DNA of 64,000 nt, taken from positions 4,216,001-4,280,000 of the forward strand of contig NZ_CP034660.1 of NCBI RefSeq assembly GCF_003971255.1. The letters run 5' to 3'. Shown here in pieces: positions 8,335-16,417 of this stretch (position 1 is the stretch's first letter; each line of letters opens with the position of its first letter). The translations under genes and the position numbers were made by a program. The notes under the pieces are model-generated. The model ran no database searches, was not told where the DNA came from, and saw nothing but the letters and a program-made list of their open reading frames with translations. The stretch is from Colwellia sp. Arc7-635 (GTDB lineage: Bacteria; Pseudomonadota; Gammaproteobacteria; Enterobacterales; Alteromonadaceae).

Positions 8335-9270
8335 TCACTCACCGAGTTGTGCTAAAATATTTAAGCTCGGCACAAAAAATGCTGCTCCGGTCTCAGCCTG
8401 GGTATATTTAAGTAGATGATCACTATGACCATGAGCATCGCCGCAAATCATGCTTTTTAGCATCAATTCAAAAGGCTCAGGCGAGCTGCAATAAGAGACA
8501 AAAAACAACCCTTGTATCTTCATATCACCATACGGCATGCTTTGTCGTAATATCTCAATGCTATTGCCGTCACTATCTTTTAAGTTAACGCGTTTGATAT
8601 GGGACGTAGGGGCTTTGTTTTCTTCTGAATACTCTTCGTTATTAACTTTAGTACGTGAAAAAACATCTTCTTGCTCTTTAACTTCCAATGAATTCCATAA
8701 GTTTAAGTTATGACGATAACGTTGAATATGTAGATAACTACCGGCAGAGAAATCAGCATCTTGCTCTTCATTAACCAGTGCGACTCGGCGACGATGATGT
8801 CCCTGAGGATTTTCGGTGCCATCGACAAAACCACTTAAATCACGGCCATCTAAAAACCGAAATGCGCGTACTTGCTCGACTAATTCAACACTGCCAGCCA
8901 ATAACTGACAAACTTTCGTGGCAACAATGTGATTAACGTCAGCGCGGTCACCCCGAATTTCGATATAAAGATCGTAATTGTTGGTTGGTGCAATACAATC
9001 TTCCACCGCCATTTCCGGGAATTGTCGTAAATGTTTAGGCCGAGCTTGAGGATAAAGTTCGTCCCAAAAGTTAGTCCCAATCGCAATAACGCCAGCGAGA
9101 TTAGCTTCTGAAAAACGATCAGCATATTTATCAAATAGGGCAGGTAAACGGGATAGTGCTTTACGTAAAAATAAATTTTTATCATCTAACGCATTAAATA
9201 ATAAATAATATCCGTGCAAGCTAGGCTCTGCACAAACACCAAACTGTTCTCTTGCCATGTAAAAATCCAT
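8335..9270 (-). CDS. Dyp-type haem peroxidase
   Basis: A dye-decolorising peroxidase, a haem enzyme that uses hydrogen peroxide on bulky substrates. The 311-residue protein resembles the TyrA type of Shewanella: it has the GFVDGTENP motif with the catalytic Asp150, proximal haem ligand His224 (SHIKRVN) and distal Arg242 (EILRQSMP). No signal peptide is seen, so it is probably cytoplasmic. A second ATG at residue 5 (MAREQFGVCAEPS) is an alternative start, and neither has a strong ribosome binding site. It stands alone without an encapsulin gene. Confidence 0.92.
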   Translation of the reverse strand: MDFYMAREQFGVCAEPSLHGYYLLFNALDDKNLFLRKALSRLPALFDKYADRFSEANLAGVIAIGTNFWDELYPQARPKHLRQFPEMAVEDCIAPTNNYDLYIEIRGDRADVNHIVATKVCQLLAGSVELVEQVRAFRFLDGRDLSGFVDGTENPQGHHRRRVALVNEEQDADFSAGSYLHIQRYRHNLNLWNSLEVKEQEDVFSRTKVNNEEYSEENKAPTSHIKRVNLKDSDGNSIEILRQSMPYGDMKIQGLFFVSYCSSPEPFELMLKSMICGDAHGHSDHLLKYTQAETGAAFFVPSLNILAQLGE

Positions 9271-9634
9271 TCATAAATATATCGACTAATGTGTTAATTT
9301 TACACATTTTATTACTAATGGCAGTATTTCTTTATCAAAGTAACTCAATTAGATCAACTTTATGCCATTAAAGCGCTGAAACTTTACAAGTAAACGTATG
9401 CTTTTACCAAAACTTAAATCGGCCAACTGATCAGACAAAAAATTACAGAAGGTAAGCAAAAATAGTGCACTCGCTTTTATGTTTAATCTTCAAAATAGTA
9501 TTAGCTGCCTAATTTAACTGAAAGTGCTTGCTACATAGCAGCATGAAAACTAGAGGTATAATGATTTACATAAGGTGAATGATGAGTGGCATTAATCTAT
9601 TTTTAAGCAATTGAAGGGAATGACCTTGCAAAAT
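9271..9634. other. Intergenic stretch between dyp gene and amtB terminator
   Basis: About 360 AT-rich bases that must carry the dyp promoter (minus strand). On the plus strand a TATAAT (9557-9562) and a short ATG frame with AAGGTG before it (9580-9615, 11 codons) precede the bidirectional hairpin at 9636-9671. No protein gene of normal size was seen. Confidence 0.5.
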
Positions 9635-9672
9635 AAAAAATAGTAGCAGCTTTAGAACTACTACTATTTTTG
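9557..9672 (+). ncRNA. Candidate small RNA or mini-gene (speculative)
   Basis: A plus-strand TATAAT (9557-9562) would start a transcript near 9569 that ends at the bidirectional hairpin 9636-9671 followed by T residues, about 100 bases long. The -35 is poor (TTGCTA lies 23 bases upstream), so support is weak. Confidence 0.2.
9636..9671. terminator. Bidirectional terminator behind amtB
   Basis: AAAAATAGTAG (9636-9646) pairs perfectly with CTACTATTTTT (9661-9671) around a 14-base loop, giving T-rich tails on both strands. It lies 14 bases beyond the amtB stop. Confidence 0.8.
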
Positions 9673-9684
9673 TTATGACATTAT

Positions 9685-10950
9685 TTATCCGCGAGTAAAC
9701 TCAGGGTAAGCTTCCATACCACAGTCTACTTTATCCATACCTTCATACTCATCATCTTCACTGACTCGAATACCGATAAGTTTTTTCAGGACAAACCATA
9801 CCACTAAACTTGTTGAGAATACCCAGACGAAAATAGTTGCCGCACCAATTAATTGCCCTGTTAGGGTTGACGCGCTATTCGTAATAGGTACAAGTAATAG
9901 TCCAAGCAAACCGACCACACCATGTACTGAAATAGCACCGACTGGATCATCAATCTTTAACTTATCCAAGCTGATAATTGAGAATACCACCACGATACCG
10001 GCAATAGCACCGAACAATGTCGCTAATAAAGGCGTTGGTGTTGATGGCTCTGCGGTAATAACCACTAATCCAGCTAATGCACCATTCAATGCCATAGTTA
10101 AATCAGCTTTTTTGAACAATACTTTTGCTAGAATCAATGCTGAAATAGCACCCGCTGCTGCTGCTGCATTGGTATTTAGAAATACCATCGCCACAGAGTG
10201 CGAACTCGCAATATCACCCAACTTTAATACTGAACCACCGTTAAAACCAAACCAACCCATCCACAAGATAAATGTGCCTAAGGTTGCCATTGGTAAGTTC
10301 GATCCTGGTATAGCGTTAATCTGACCATTTGCGCCGTACTTACCTTTACGTGCGCCGAGTAACAATACACCTGCTAGTGCTGCTGATGCGCCGGCCATAT
10401 GGACAATACCTGAGCCTGCAAAATCTGAAAAGCCAAGCTCTGATAAAGTATATAAACCGAAAACAGCATTACCACCCCAAGTCCAGCTACCTTCCATAGG
10501 ATAAATAACTGCAGTCAATACAACGGCGAAGGCTAAAAAGGCCCATAATTTCATACGTTCAGCGACTGCGCCCGAAACAATAGACATGGCAGTTGCGACA
10601 AAAACAACTTGGAAAAAGAAATCAGACGCAGCTGAATATATCGCAGCACCTGTAAAACCGTCTTCTCGTGTTGAGAAATCAGCTAAAACTTTAGCAGGAT
10701 CAACCGTTTCAATACCTGACAAGAAAATACCGCCGCCATACATAATGTCGTAACCAATAAATAAGTACATCATGCAGGCAATCGCATATAACGCGACGTT
10801 TTTAGTTAATATTTCAGTGGTGTTTTTAGCACGGACTAAACCGGCTTCTAACATCGAGAAACCTGCAGCCATCCACATGACTAACGCACCACAGATCAGA
10901 AAGTAAAAAGTATCCATTGCATACTGAAGTTGAAAAATATTTTGTTCCAT
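9685..10950 (-). CDS. amtB: Ammonium transporter
   Basis: AmtB is the trimeric inner-membrane ammonium channel. The 421-residue protein has about eleven membrane segments, the twin pore histidines in AGSGIVHMAGASAAL and GAISVHGVVGLLG, and the family hallmark motifs (DFAGSGIVHMAGASAALAGVL, GDIASSHSVA). It lacks the cleaved signal peptide of E. coli AmtB and starts MEQNIFQLQYAMDTFYFL. The gene is nine bases behind glnK, so the two form the usual glnK-amtB operon, in which GlnK blocks the channel when nitrogen is plentiful. Confidence 0.96.
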   Translation of the reverse strand: MEQNIFQLQYAMDTFYFLICGALVMWMAAGFSMLEAGLVRAKNTTEILTKNVALYAIACMMYLFIGYDIMYGGGIFLSGIETVDPAKVLADFSTREDGFTGAAIYSAASDFFFQVVFVATAMSIVSGAVAERMKLWAFLAFAVVLTAVIYPMEGSWTWGGNAVFGLYTLSELGFSDFAGSGIVHMAGASAALAGVLLLGARKGKYGANGQINAIPGSNLPMATLGTFILWMGWFGFNGGSVLKLGDIASSHSVAMVFLNTNAAAAAGAISALILAKVLFKKADLTMALNGALAGLVVITAEPSTPTPLLATLFGAIAGIVVVFSIISLDKLKIDDPVGAISVHGVVGLLGLLLVPITNSASTLTGQLIGAATIFVWVFSTSLVVWFVLKKLIGIRVSEDDEYEGMDKVDCGMEAYPEFTRG

Positions 10951-10959
10951 GATTTTCTC

Positions 10960-11298
10960 CTATAGCGCTTCAGCGTCTTGTTCACCGGTACGAATTCGAA
11001 CAGCTTGCTCAAGATCATAAACAAATATTTTGCCATCACCAATCTTTCCAGTGTGTGCGGCTTCAGCGATTGCATCGACTAAGCGTTGGACAACATCATC
11101 GTTGACAGCAATTTCAAGTTTTACTTTTGGTAGAAAATCCACTTGATATTCTGCACCACGATATAATTCAGTATGTCCTTTCTGACGACCAAAACCTTTT
11201 ACTTCACTAACCGTTAGACCTTCAACACCAATCTCAGAAATCGCCTCTCTGACACTATCAAGCTTGAATGGCTTTATTATTGCGTTTACTAGTTTCAT
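10960..11298 (-). CDS. glnK: Nitrogen regulatory protein P-II
   Basis: Trimeric PII signal protein that reports nitrogen and energy status and gates AmtB. The 112-residue protein has the T-loop with uridylylation site Tyr51 ([16 protein letters not shown]) and the PROSITE-like C-terminal motif [11 protein letters not shown]. The ATG at 11298 gives the canonical [14 protein letters not shown] start and has AGGGA upstream; the longer open frame is rejected. The position before amtB, plus the sigma-54 and NtrC-type sites upstream, marks it as GlnK rather than GlnB. Confidence 0.95.
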   Translation of the reverse strand: MKLVNAIIKPFKLDSVREAISEIGVEGLTVSEVKGFGRQKGHTELYRGAEYQVDFLPKVKLEIAVNDDVVQRLVDAIAEAAHTGKIGDGKIFVYDLEQAVRIRTGEQDAEAL

Positions 11299-11332
11299 TT
11301 CATTTTCCCTTATTATTCGATAACAAGTACAT

Positions 11333-11348
11333 ATCAAGCTACGTGCCA
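11333..11348 (-). promoter_or_regulatory. Sigma-54 promoter of glnK-amtB
   Basis: On the minus strand TGGCACG-N4-TTGAT fits the -24/-12 consensus TGGCACG-N4-TTGCW at all positions except one base in the -12 block. It places the start near 11321, about 23 bases before the glnK ATG. Confidence 0.8.
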
Positions 11349-11402
11349 ATTAAAATAAACCATATAAAACAATAAGGTAAACATTCAACCTGACAAAGTA
11401 GC

Positions 11403-11417
11403 GCACCACGACAGTGC
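11403..11417. promoter_or_regulatory. NtrC-type binding site, proximal
   Basis: GCACCACGACAGTGC matches the NtrC consensus GCACYANNNTGGTGC in the whole left half and at four of six bases in the right half. Its centre lies about 89 bases upstream of the predicted sigma-54 start, a usual enhancer distance. Confidence 0.7.
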
Positions 11418-11432
11418 GTAGAATATGCATTT

Positions 11433-11447
11433 GCAAGTTACTGGTGC
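11433..11447. promoter_or_regulatory. NtrC-type binding site, distal
   Basis: GCAAGTTACTGGTGC has a perfect right half-site (TGGTGC) and a weaker left half. It is centred 30 bases (about three helical turns) beyond the proximal site, so two NtrC dimers could sit on the same face. Confidence 0.6.
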
Positions 11448-11884
11448 ATGTATTGTCAATAACAAAAAATGATCAACTAAGGTAAAAACATCACTACTTT
11501 CAATCTAAAAAGAAGCAAAAATTCTCGATAATCGAAAAATAGATAAAGTTTAAGTGTCTAATAGCGGCTGAATTAACTCATTCACACCACTCGGCAAAAA
11601 TTAAAATTTTTAACGACAAGTTAAATACTTCGAACGCAAACAAAGAGCCGACATTTATATCAGCAAGGCATTGATTAGAAAGAATTATAGAATGGAAACA
11701 ATGCGTAGCAGTATGTCAGTGTGACTAGATAGTACGCATTAAAAAGATATGAACTGATAAAATGAATGTCTTGGTTTAAGGAAATTTTCGAATAAGTATT
11801 AACATCCAAAAAAATAACCTGAACCAAGATAAATAGCGTTCATCATTCAAAGCTCAGGTTAATTACGTTGTTATTAGTAGGAAG
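11448..11884. other. Intergenic stretch upstream of glnK regulatory region
   Basis: About 430 AT-rich bases between the NtrC sites and the HDOD gene stop. A loose hairpin (AACCTGA near 11816 with TCAGGTT near 11853) may act behind the HDOD gene, but it has a loop of about 30 bases and no T-run. No gene seen. Confidence 0.5.
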
Positions 11885-12733
11885 TTAATAAACCACCGCA
11901 GCGCCTGGATTAAGTATGGATAGAATACTTAATCGTTCAAGATCACAAAAGTTGTTTGCCCCTTTTAATATAGCTTGGTCAATAGGCAATTGTTTTAGCG
12001 CGTCTTCGGTTAATAACAGCTCAATTTCATGCGAGCTACAATCATATTGACTCAACATAATACGCTTAGATAAATACAAAAGTTTAATTTCATCGCTGCT
12101 ATAAGCAAAGTCATCATTATCTTGATGGCGAATAGGTTCTATAATACTAAACGGTAATTGCCACTGTTTTAAAAGCTCAGCGGCACATTCACCATAAGTA
12201 AACCCTAGGTTATCTCTTTGCATATCCCAAGGCAGTTCGGTTGCAGAAAAATTATTCGATGCGATAACTTTTTCTGGTGATAACTGCTGCACAACAAGCT
12301 CACCTAAATTATGTAATAACCCTAAGATGAACAAACGTTCAGCATTAGGAATATTTAGAGCAACCCCTACGTATTTAACAATGAGCGCGCAATCAACGCT
12401 TTTGCACCAAAAGTCGTCTAAGTAATCTTGTTCCGCGTTGAGCTTTTTAAAAGCCTTACTGGTAAAAAATGCAATAACTAAATTATAAACTTCGGTAATA
12501 CCGAGTACGAGAACAGCTTTAGAAATAGTATCAATCCTACCGGGATAATTAAAAAAAGAGCTATTAGCTAATTTTAAAATGGTACCCGCTAAGGCCGGAT
12601 CTAATAGGATAACATCCGCGATATCATCAATGGTTGAGCTTTCATCATCAATTAATTCTTTAATGCGAACAAAAGAATCTGAAAGCACAAAAATATCACT
12701 GGTTTTCACTGCATAATCGTTAGCACTTATCAT
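11885..12733 (-). CDS. HDOD domain protein (paralogue 1)
   Basis: The HDOD domain is a catalytically dead relative of HD phosphohydrolases found in signalling proteins. The 282-residue protein is almost all HDOD: ADVILLDPALAGTILKLANSSFFNYPGRIDTISKAVLVLG at residues 35-80, then LFILGLLHNLGELVV near the middle. The ATG at 12733 is preceded by AGGGG at proper spacing, so the longer frame starting at 12790 is rejected. No output domain is attached. A clear paralogue lies at 20688-21530. Function unknown. Confidence 0.85.
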   Translation of the reverse strand: MISANDYAVKTSDIFVLSDSFVRIKELIDDESSTIDDIADVILLDPALAGTILKLANSSFFNYPGRIDTISKAVLVLGITEVYNLVIAFFTSKAFKKLNAEQDYLDDFWCKSVDCALIVKYVGVALNIPNAERLFILGLLHNLGELVVQQLSPEKVIASNNFSATELPWDMQRDNLGFTYGECAAELLKQWQLPFSIIEPIRHQDNDDFAYSSDEIKLLYLSKRIMLSQYDCSSHEIELLLTEDALKQLPIDQAILKGANNFCDLERLSILSILNPGAAVVY

Positions 12734-12945
12734 AATGACCCCTAAAAAACACGCCGTATACTCCTTTACGGCCGCTAAGCAAAAGCGCAAATAGCCGAGT
12801 CAGATAATTCACAGTATATCAAAATTAATATGTACTAAGTACGTCAAATGCGAGACCTACTTAGCTATAAATTTAACCTATAAACGTCTACTACAAATAA
12901 TAAATTCAGTTTAGCTTATACTTAGCTAATTATCCTTTGAAACAA

Positions 12946-13779
12946 TCAACTTACTGTTAAACTTACATGATAAGAAGTAAATTTACGTAAGTTTATTACG
13001 CCAGTTTCAAAAATTAAGTACTGCCCTTTGATGCCAATCAAGGTACCAGAAACTTCAGGTGTTTTATCAAAATTAAACGATGATATTTTCGTCAAATATT
13101 GCTGTACAGGGAAATGTAACTTCACTACATCTTCATCTAACTCTTCAATAGCATCAGCACCATACTTCAAGCTAACACTTGATAGTTTTTCTGCAATTTT
13201 AGGTTTCAATTCATTCGCAATAGCTTTTAAATCTACATCATCAGCACTGCCTTTAAGCATAGCTCGCCAATTAGTTTTATCAGCAATAAATTCAGCTAAG
13301 GCAATTTCAACAAGACCTGACTGTAAGCGAGTGCTTACTTTAAAGATAGGCAATGCCTGTGTTGCGCCCTGATCAATCCATCGAGTAGGAATTTGGGTAT
13401 GACGAGTAATACCCACCTTTAAGCCTGAAGTGTTCGCAAGATAAACGTAATGTGGGATCATGCAGTTACTTTCGCCCCATTGCGGCTCACGACATGTACC
13501 TTGTTCAAAATGACAGGTTTCTGGCTTCATAATACACATGTCGCACTGGGCAAGCTTTTGCATACAAGGAAAACAATAACCTTGGGCGTAACTTTTTTTA
13601 GTTTTTCTGCCACAATGCTGACAATCAATATGACCACTATAATTCAGCGTTAGATGCTTACCTATCAATGGATTCAACTCAACTTCTTGTTCACCGAGCA
13701 CCATGCGGTAATTTACCGTACCGTCTTCAGCTAAATCCGCACGCATTTTGCGTAAAGCACCTGTTTCTATTTGCAACAT
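12946..13779 (-). CDS. DUF2797 zinc-cluster protein
   Basis: A 277-residue protein of the DUF2797 type, function unknown. Residues 53-106 hold nine cysteines (53, 56, 69, 72, 79, 82, 89, 96, 106) arranged like two zinc knuckles (CQHC, CFPC, CDMC). They are followed by a GIY-YIG-like strand HYVYLANTSGLKVGITR (110-126). The rest is helical with a C-terminal beta domain. It is divergent from a true GIY-YIG gene 144 bases away. Nucleic-acid binding is inferred from these motifs, not shown. Confidence 0.82.
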   Translation of the reverse strand: MLQIETGALRKMRADLAEDGTVNYRMVLGEQEVELNPLIGKHLTLNYSGHIDCQHCGRKTKKSYAQGYCFPCMQKLAQCDMCIMKPETCHFEQGTCREPQWGESNCMIPHYVYLANTSGLKVGITRHTQIPTRWIDQGATQALPIFKVSTRLQSGLVEIALAEFIADKTNWRAMLKGSADDVDLKAIANELKPKIAEKLSSVSLKYGADAIEELDEDVVKLHFPVQQYLTKISSFNFDKTPEVSGTLIGIKGQYLIFETGVINLRKFTSYHVSLTVS

Positions 13780-13923
13780 ACACCAACCTATTATTTTTAC
13801 AGAGAAGAATAATATAAAAATCGCTAACTAGCAGCCAGCACTAATTCATTTTTATCTCGAATATCGACAAAAAAGTTGCGATGATAGCGACTTAATTCAT
13901 CTAATAGATTTTATTTATATTAC

Positions 13924-14178
13924 ATGTGGTATGTTTACTTTCTTCGTTGTGCTGATAATAGTCTATATGCTGGCATTACAACCTCACTTGAACGTCGACT
14001 TCTTGAGCACAATCAATGCAACAAAAAAGCCGCAAAATATACACGTGTACGCCGCCCAGTAGCATTAGTTTATGCTGAGCCACACCCCGATAGACAGCAA
14101 GCGAGTCGCCGCGAATACCAACTCAAGCAATTAAGTAAGCATAATAAAGAAAAATTAGTTGCTAGTTACTTTCCTTAG
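13924..14178 (+). CDS. GIY-YIG nuclease-fold protein, YhbQ/UPF0213 family
   Basis: An 84-residue single-domain GIY-YIG protein. The motif reads WYVYFLRCADNSLYAGITT (YVY then YAGIT), followed by the conserved arginine in LERRLLEHN and a glutamate in ASRREYQLKQL. Size and sequence match the E. coli YhbQ family, for which DNA nuclease activity has been reported. No recognisable ribosome binding site precedes the ATG. It is a single gene, divergent from the DUF2797 gene. Confidence 0.88.
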   Translation: MWYVYFLRCADNSLYAGITTSLERRLLEHNQCNKKAAKYTRVRRPVALVYAEPHPDRQQASRREYQLKQLSKHNKEKLVASYFP

Positions 14179-14326
14179 AATGAAGCAAATAATAAACAAC
14201 TGTTCGCCTAAGCCCTTGTTTTTACTGGTCTGCTTTGTAAGCTAAATAGTAATAAACTTCGATTTTAGTAATACATACTGATAGAATGACGTCGATTTTA
14301 TTAGCTTAAAGTGATGACATATATCC

Positions 14327-15043
14327 ATGTTTTTAGAGAACTATTGCCGTATTTCGGATGAAAAAATTAGCTTTACACGTCAGCAAGCCAGCGATTTTGC
14401 AAAGCAAATTGCGGATGATTTCAACCCATTACACAATATAGACGCAAAGCGTTTTTGTGTTCCTGGTGATTTGTTATTTGCATTAATTTTGGAGCGTGCC
14501 GGCTTACACCAAGAAATGAGTTTTACATTCTCAGGCATGGTTACCGACACGACCACATTAAATATTCCTACTGAAATAACGACAATCGCCAGTATCGTTG
14601 ACGACAAAGAAAAAGAATATTTAAAAATGTCTGTCGCCGGTAACAGCACAAAAAACAGTCATTCTATTACTTCATTAACTCGTGCGTATGTTGAATTTTC
14701 CGGTCATACCTTCCCACATATTCTCGTTGAATTAATGAAAAAGAATAATGTGATGATCAATCCCGCACGTCCGATGATCATGTATGAAAGCATGTCTATT
14801 GAACTCAATAATCTTGAGTTTCAAGATATTGCATTAAGGTTGTCTTCGACCACTTTAGAAATAGAAGGTAAGCGTGGTAATGCCTGTTTATCATTTGATT
14901 TGATTTCACAAGACAAAGTTATTGGTCATGGTAAAAAGTTCATGTTATTGAGTGGCTTAAGAGATTACTGTCAAGAAACAATAGATAACATAGTGACGCA
15001 ATACAATGAAACCAAAGCAAATTACATTGCCGAAAAAGTGTAA
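14327..15043 (+). CDS. DUF3581 family protein, hotdog-like
   Basis: A 238-residue protein of a family found in marine gammaproteobacteria and known only as DUF3581. The N-terminal part (FTRQQASDFAKQIADDFNPLHNIDAKRFCVPGDLLFALIL, about residues 17-57) strongly resembles the catalytic loop of MaoC/R-specific hydratase hotdog proteins (DxNPxH, PG). A thioesterase or hydratase-like fold is therefore plausible. The Asp and His of the hydratase motif appear present. Substrate unknown. It ends in a clear terminator. Confidence 0.75.
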   Translation: MFLENYCRISDEKISFTRQQASDFAKQIADDFNPLHNIDAKRFCVPGDLLFALILERAGLHQEMSFTFSGMVTDTTTLNIPTEITTIASIVDDKEKEYLKMSVAGNSTKNSHSITSLTRAYVEFSGHTFPHILVELMKKNNVMINPARPMIMYESMSIELNNLEFQDIALRLSSTTLEIEGKRGNACLSFDLISQDKVIGHGKKFMLLSGLRDYCQETIDNIVTQYNETKANYIAEKV

Positions 15044-15054
15044 ATTGCAATACG

Positions 15055-15081
15055 AAACTCTGCTGTGACAGAGAGTTTTTT
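15055..15081 (+). terminator. Rho-independent terminator after DUF3581 gene
   Basis: AAACTCT (15055-15061) pairs with AGAGTTT (15072-15078) and runs into a T-tract, 12 bases after the stop codon. Confidence 0.75.
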
Positions 15082-15244
15082 ATGCCTTAGGTCGCTATGA
15101 TCTGAGGCTTCATAGCTAAAACGATTATCGCTTTGCTATATAACAACAGAAGATAATTATAATAGAAATCATTTTCTTGAACATAATTATCCTTTCAATC
15201 AAGTATAAATTTAGCGATTAACCACCTATATCGGCAATTAAACA

Positions 15245-15499
15245 TCAACGGCGTAACTTTTTCCCTAACCACTGCAAACTTTGATCTGCTTTTACCGCCG
15301 CCTGACGAAAATAGCGCTGACTCTTTTTTAGCCACACTTTTGCCCACGCGTATTCCAGACTGAGTAATGCCAATCCAACAGGTATAAATATCACGGCGGG
15401 TCCTGGCAATAGAATAAAAACAATACCAACGAATAGGCACAAAAAACCCAGCATAGTCCGTGTTGTACGCTTTAATTTATCTCGTATATTGTTCGGCAT
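15245..15499 (-). CDS. PGPGW-type small membrane protein
   Basis: An 84-residue integral membrane protein with two close membrane segments (about 17-32 and 35-50). The connecting LLPGPAVIFIPVGLALLSLEYAWA matches the PGPGW family signature. The tail is basic (KVWLKKSQRYFRQAAVK). Function unknown. GAAGG seven bases before the ATG at 15499 supports the start. An overlapping frame ending at 15195 has no such signal and is a shadow. Confidence 0.8.
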   Translation of the reverse strand: MPNNIRDKLKRTTRTMLGFLCLFVGIVFILLPGPAVIFIPVGLALLSLEYAWAKVWLKKSQRYFRQAAVKADQSLQWLGKKLRR

Positions 15500-15657
15500 A
15501 ATAAACCTTCACTTTTTATTGATTTAACTAGTTAAAGCAAAAGTCATTCCAAGGATAAAAATCATTGATAATCAACATGATAAAAACCATAACATTGATA
15601 TTTATTTCTTAAAATGGCACAAAAGACAAACCAATAGCGAAAATGACACAAATGACG

Positions 15658-16152
15658 TCAATACCCTTTTTCGAACTCTATTTGTTGACGACGCTTATCT
15701 TCAACACAGGCAGCAAACTGTTGCGTCGTTTTAGGTCTAGCACACATTTTTTTAGCTTGATAAAACTGCAACCAAGCTTGTAGCTTTTCACCTTGATATT
15801 TTGAGCGCACAATAATAGGGCCACTACTAGCAAACGGGACTAAAACTTCTTTGACGTTTGTGCGTGTAGCGTTAACTTTATTATTTTTATTCGATTTTTT
15901 CTGCTTAGTTTTGCGCTTTTTAGTCAGGGCAGGTTTGAGTTTCCCCGTCTGGCATTGCCACCAAGTGTCTCGCGCTTTCACTTCTAATGAGGATAGATGT
16001 TGACTACGTTGACGTGTATTCGATTGCCGTTGTTGTGCTTGAATATTATCGAGTTTTTTACGGTAATCCTGACATTGTTTTTTTCCTGCTGTTGCCGAAA
16101 AAGTCCAGCAAAGTAGCGCCATAAATAGGCTAGAAATAATGATGCGTTTCAT
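15658..16152 (-). CDS. Secreted basic protein of unknown function
   Basis: 164 residues with a clear signal peptide (MKRIIISSLFMALLCWTFSATAG, cleavage after about residue 22). The mature part has a lysine/asparagine-rich basic centre (about 77-97, KKRKTKQKKSNKNNK) and five cysteines. I do not recognise the family. Cysteines near KQCQDY, WWQCQTG, KMCARP and AACVED could form two disulfides in the periplasm. AAGGA lies 11 bases before the ATG. Confidence 0.65.
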   Translation of the reverse strand: MKRIIISSLFMALLCWTFSATAGKKQCQDYRKKLDNIQAQQRQSNTRQRSQHLSSLEVKARDTWWQCQTGKLKPALTKKRKTKQKKSNKNNKVNATRTNVKEVLVPFASSGPIIVRSKYQGEKLQAWLQFYQAKKMCARPKTTQQFAACVEDKRRQQIEFEKGY

Positions 16153-16332
16153 ACTTGTCGTTCCTTGAAGAATATCTCCATGCTAAAAGTGTAGACAATT
16201 AGGGCTGAATTTCTAAGTTTACTCAATCTCCTTTTATCAGGATATTACTGATCTGTACTATACTAATGCCAATAGAACTCATCTCAATTAAGATAACGTT
16301 AAAGCAGCTATTTTAAAGCCTGAAGAACCTGA

Positions 16333-16404
16333 ATGATGAAAGCACAGCACTTACTCTTTATTATCTTTTGTCCTATTTGCGGCGCTGAAATCTCACTCTA
16401 TTAA
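16333..16404 (+). CDS. Possible 23-residue CPxCG mini-ORF upstream of Lig E gene (speculative)
   Basis: An ATG-ATG frame of 23 codons encodes a short hydrophobic peptide with a zinc-knuckle-like CPICGAE near its end and stops 13 bases before the Lig E gene. No good ribosome binding site is seen, so it may be noise or a leader peptide. Confidence 0.15.
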   Translation: MMKAQHLLFIIFCPICGAEISLY

Positions 16405-16417
16405 CTGAGGTACAAGG

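Noticed and set aside
11816-11860. Terminator behind the first HDOD gene
   Set aside because: Stem of only about 7 bp with a loop of about 30 bases and no T-run.
15195-15440. 81-codon frame overlapping the PGPGW gene
   Set aside because: Same strand, different frame; the 84-residue frame has the family motif and a ribosome binding site.
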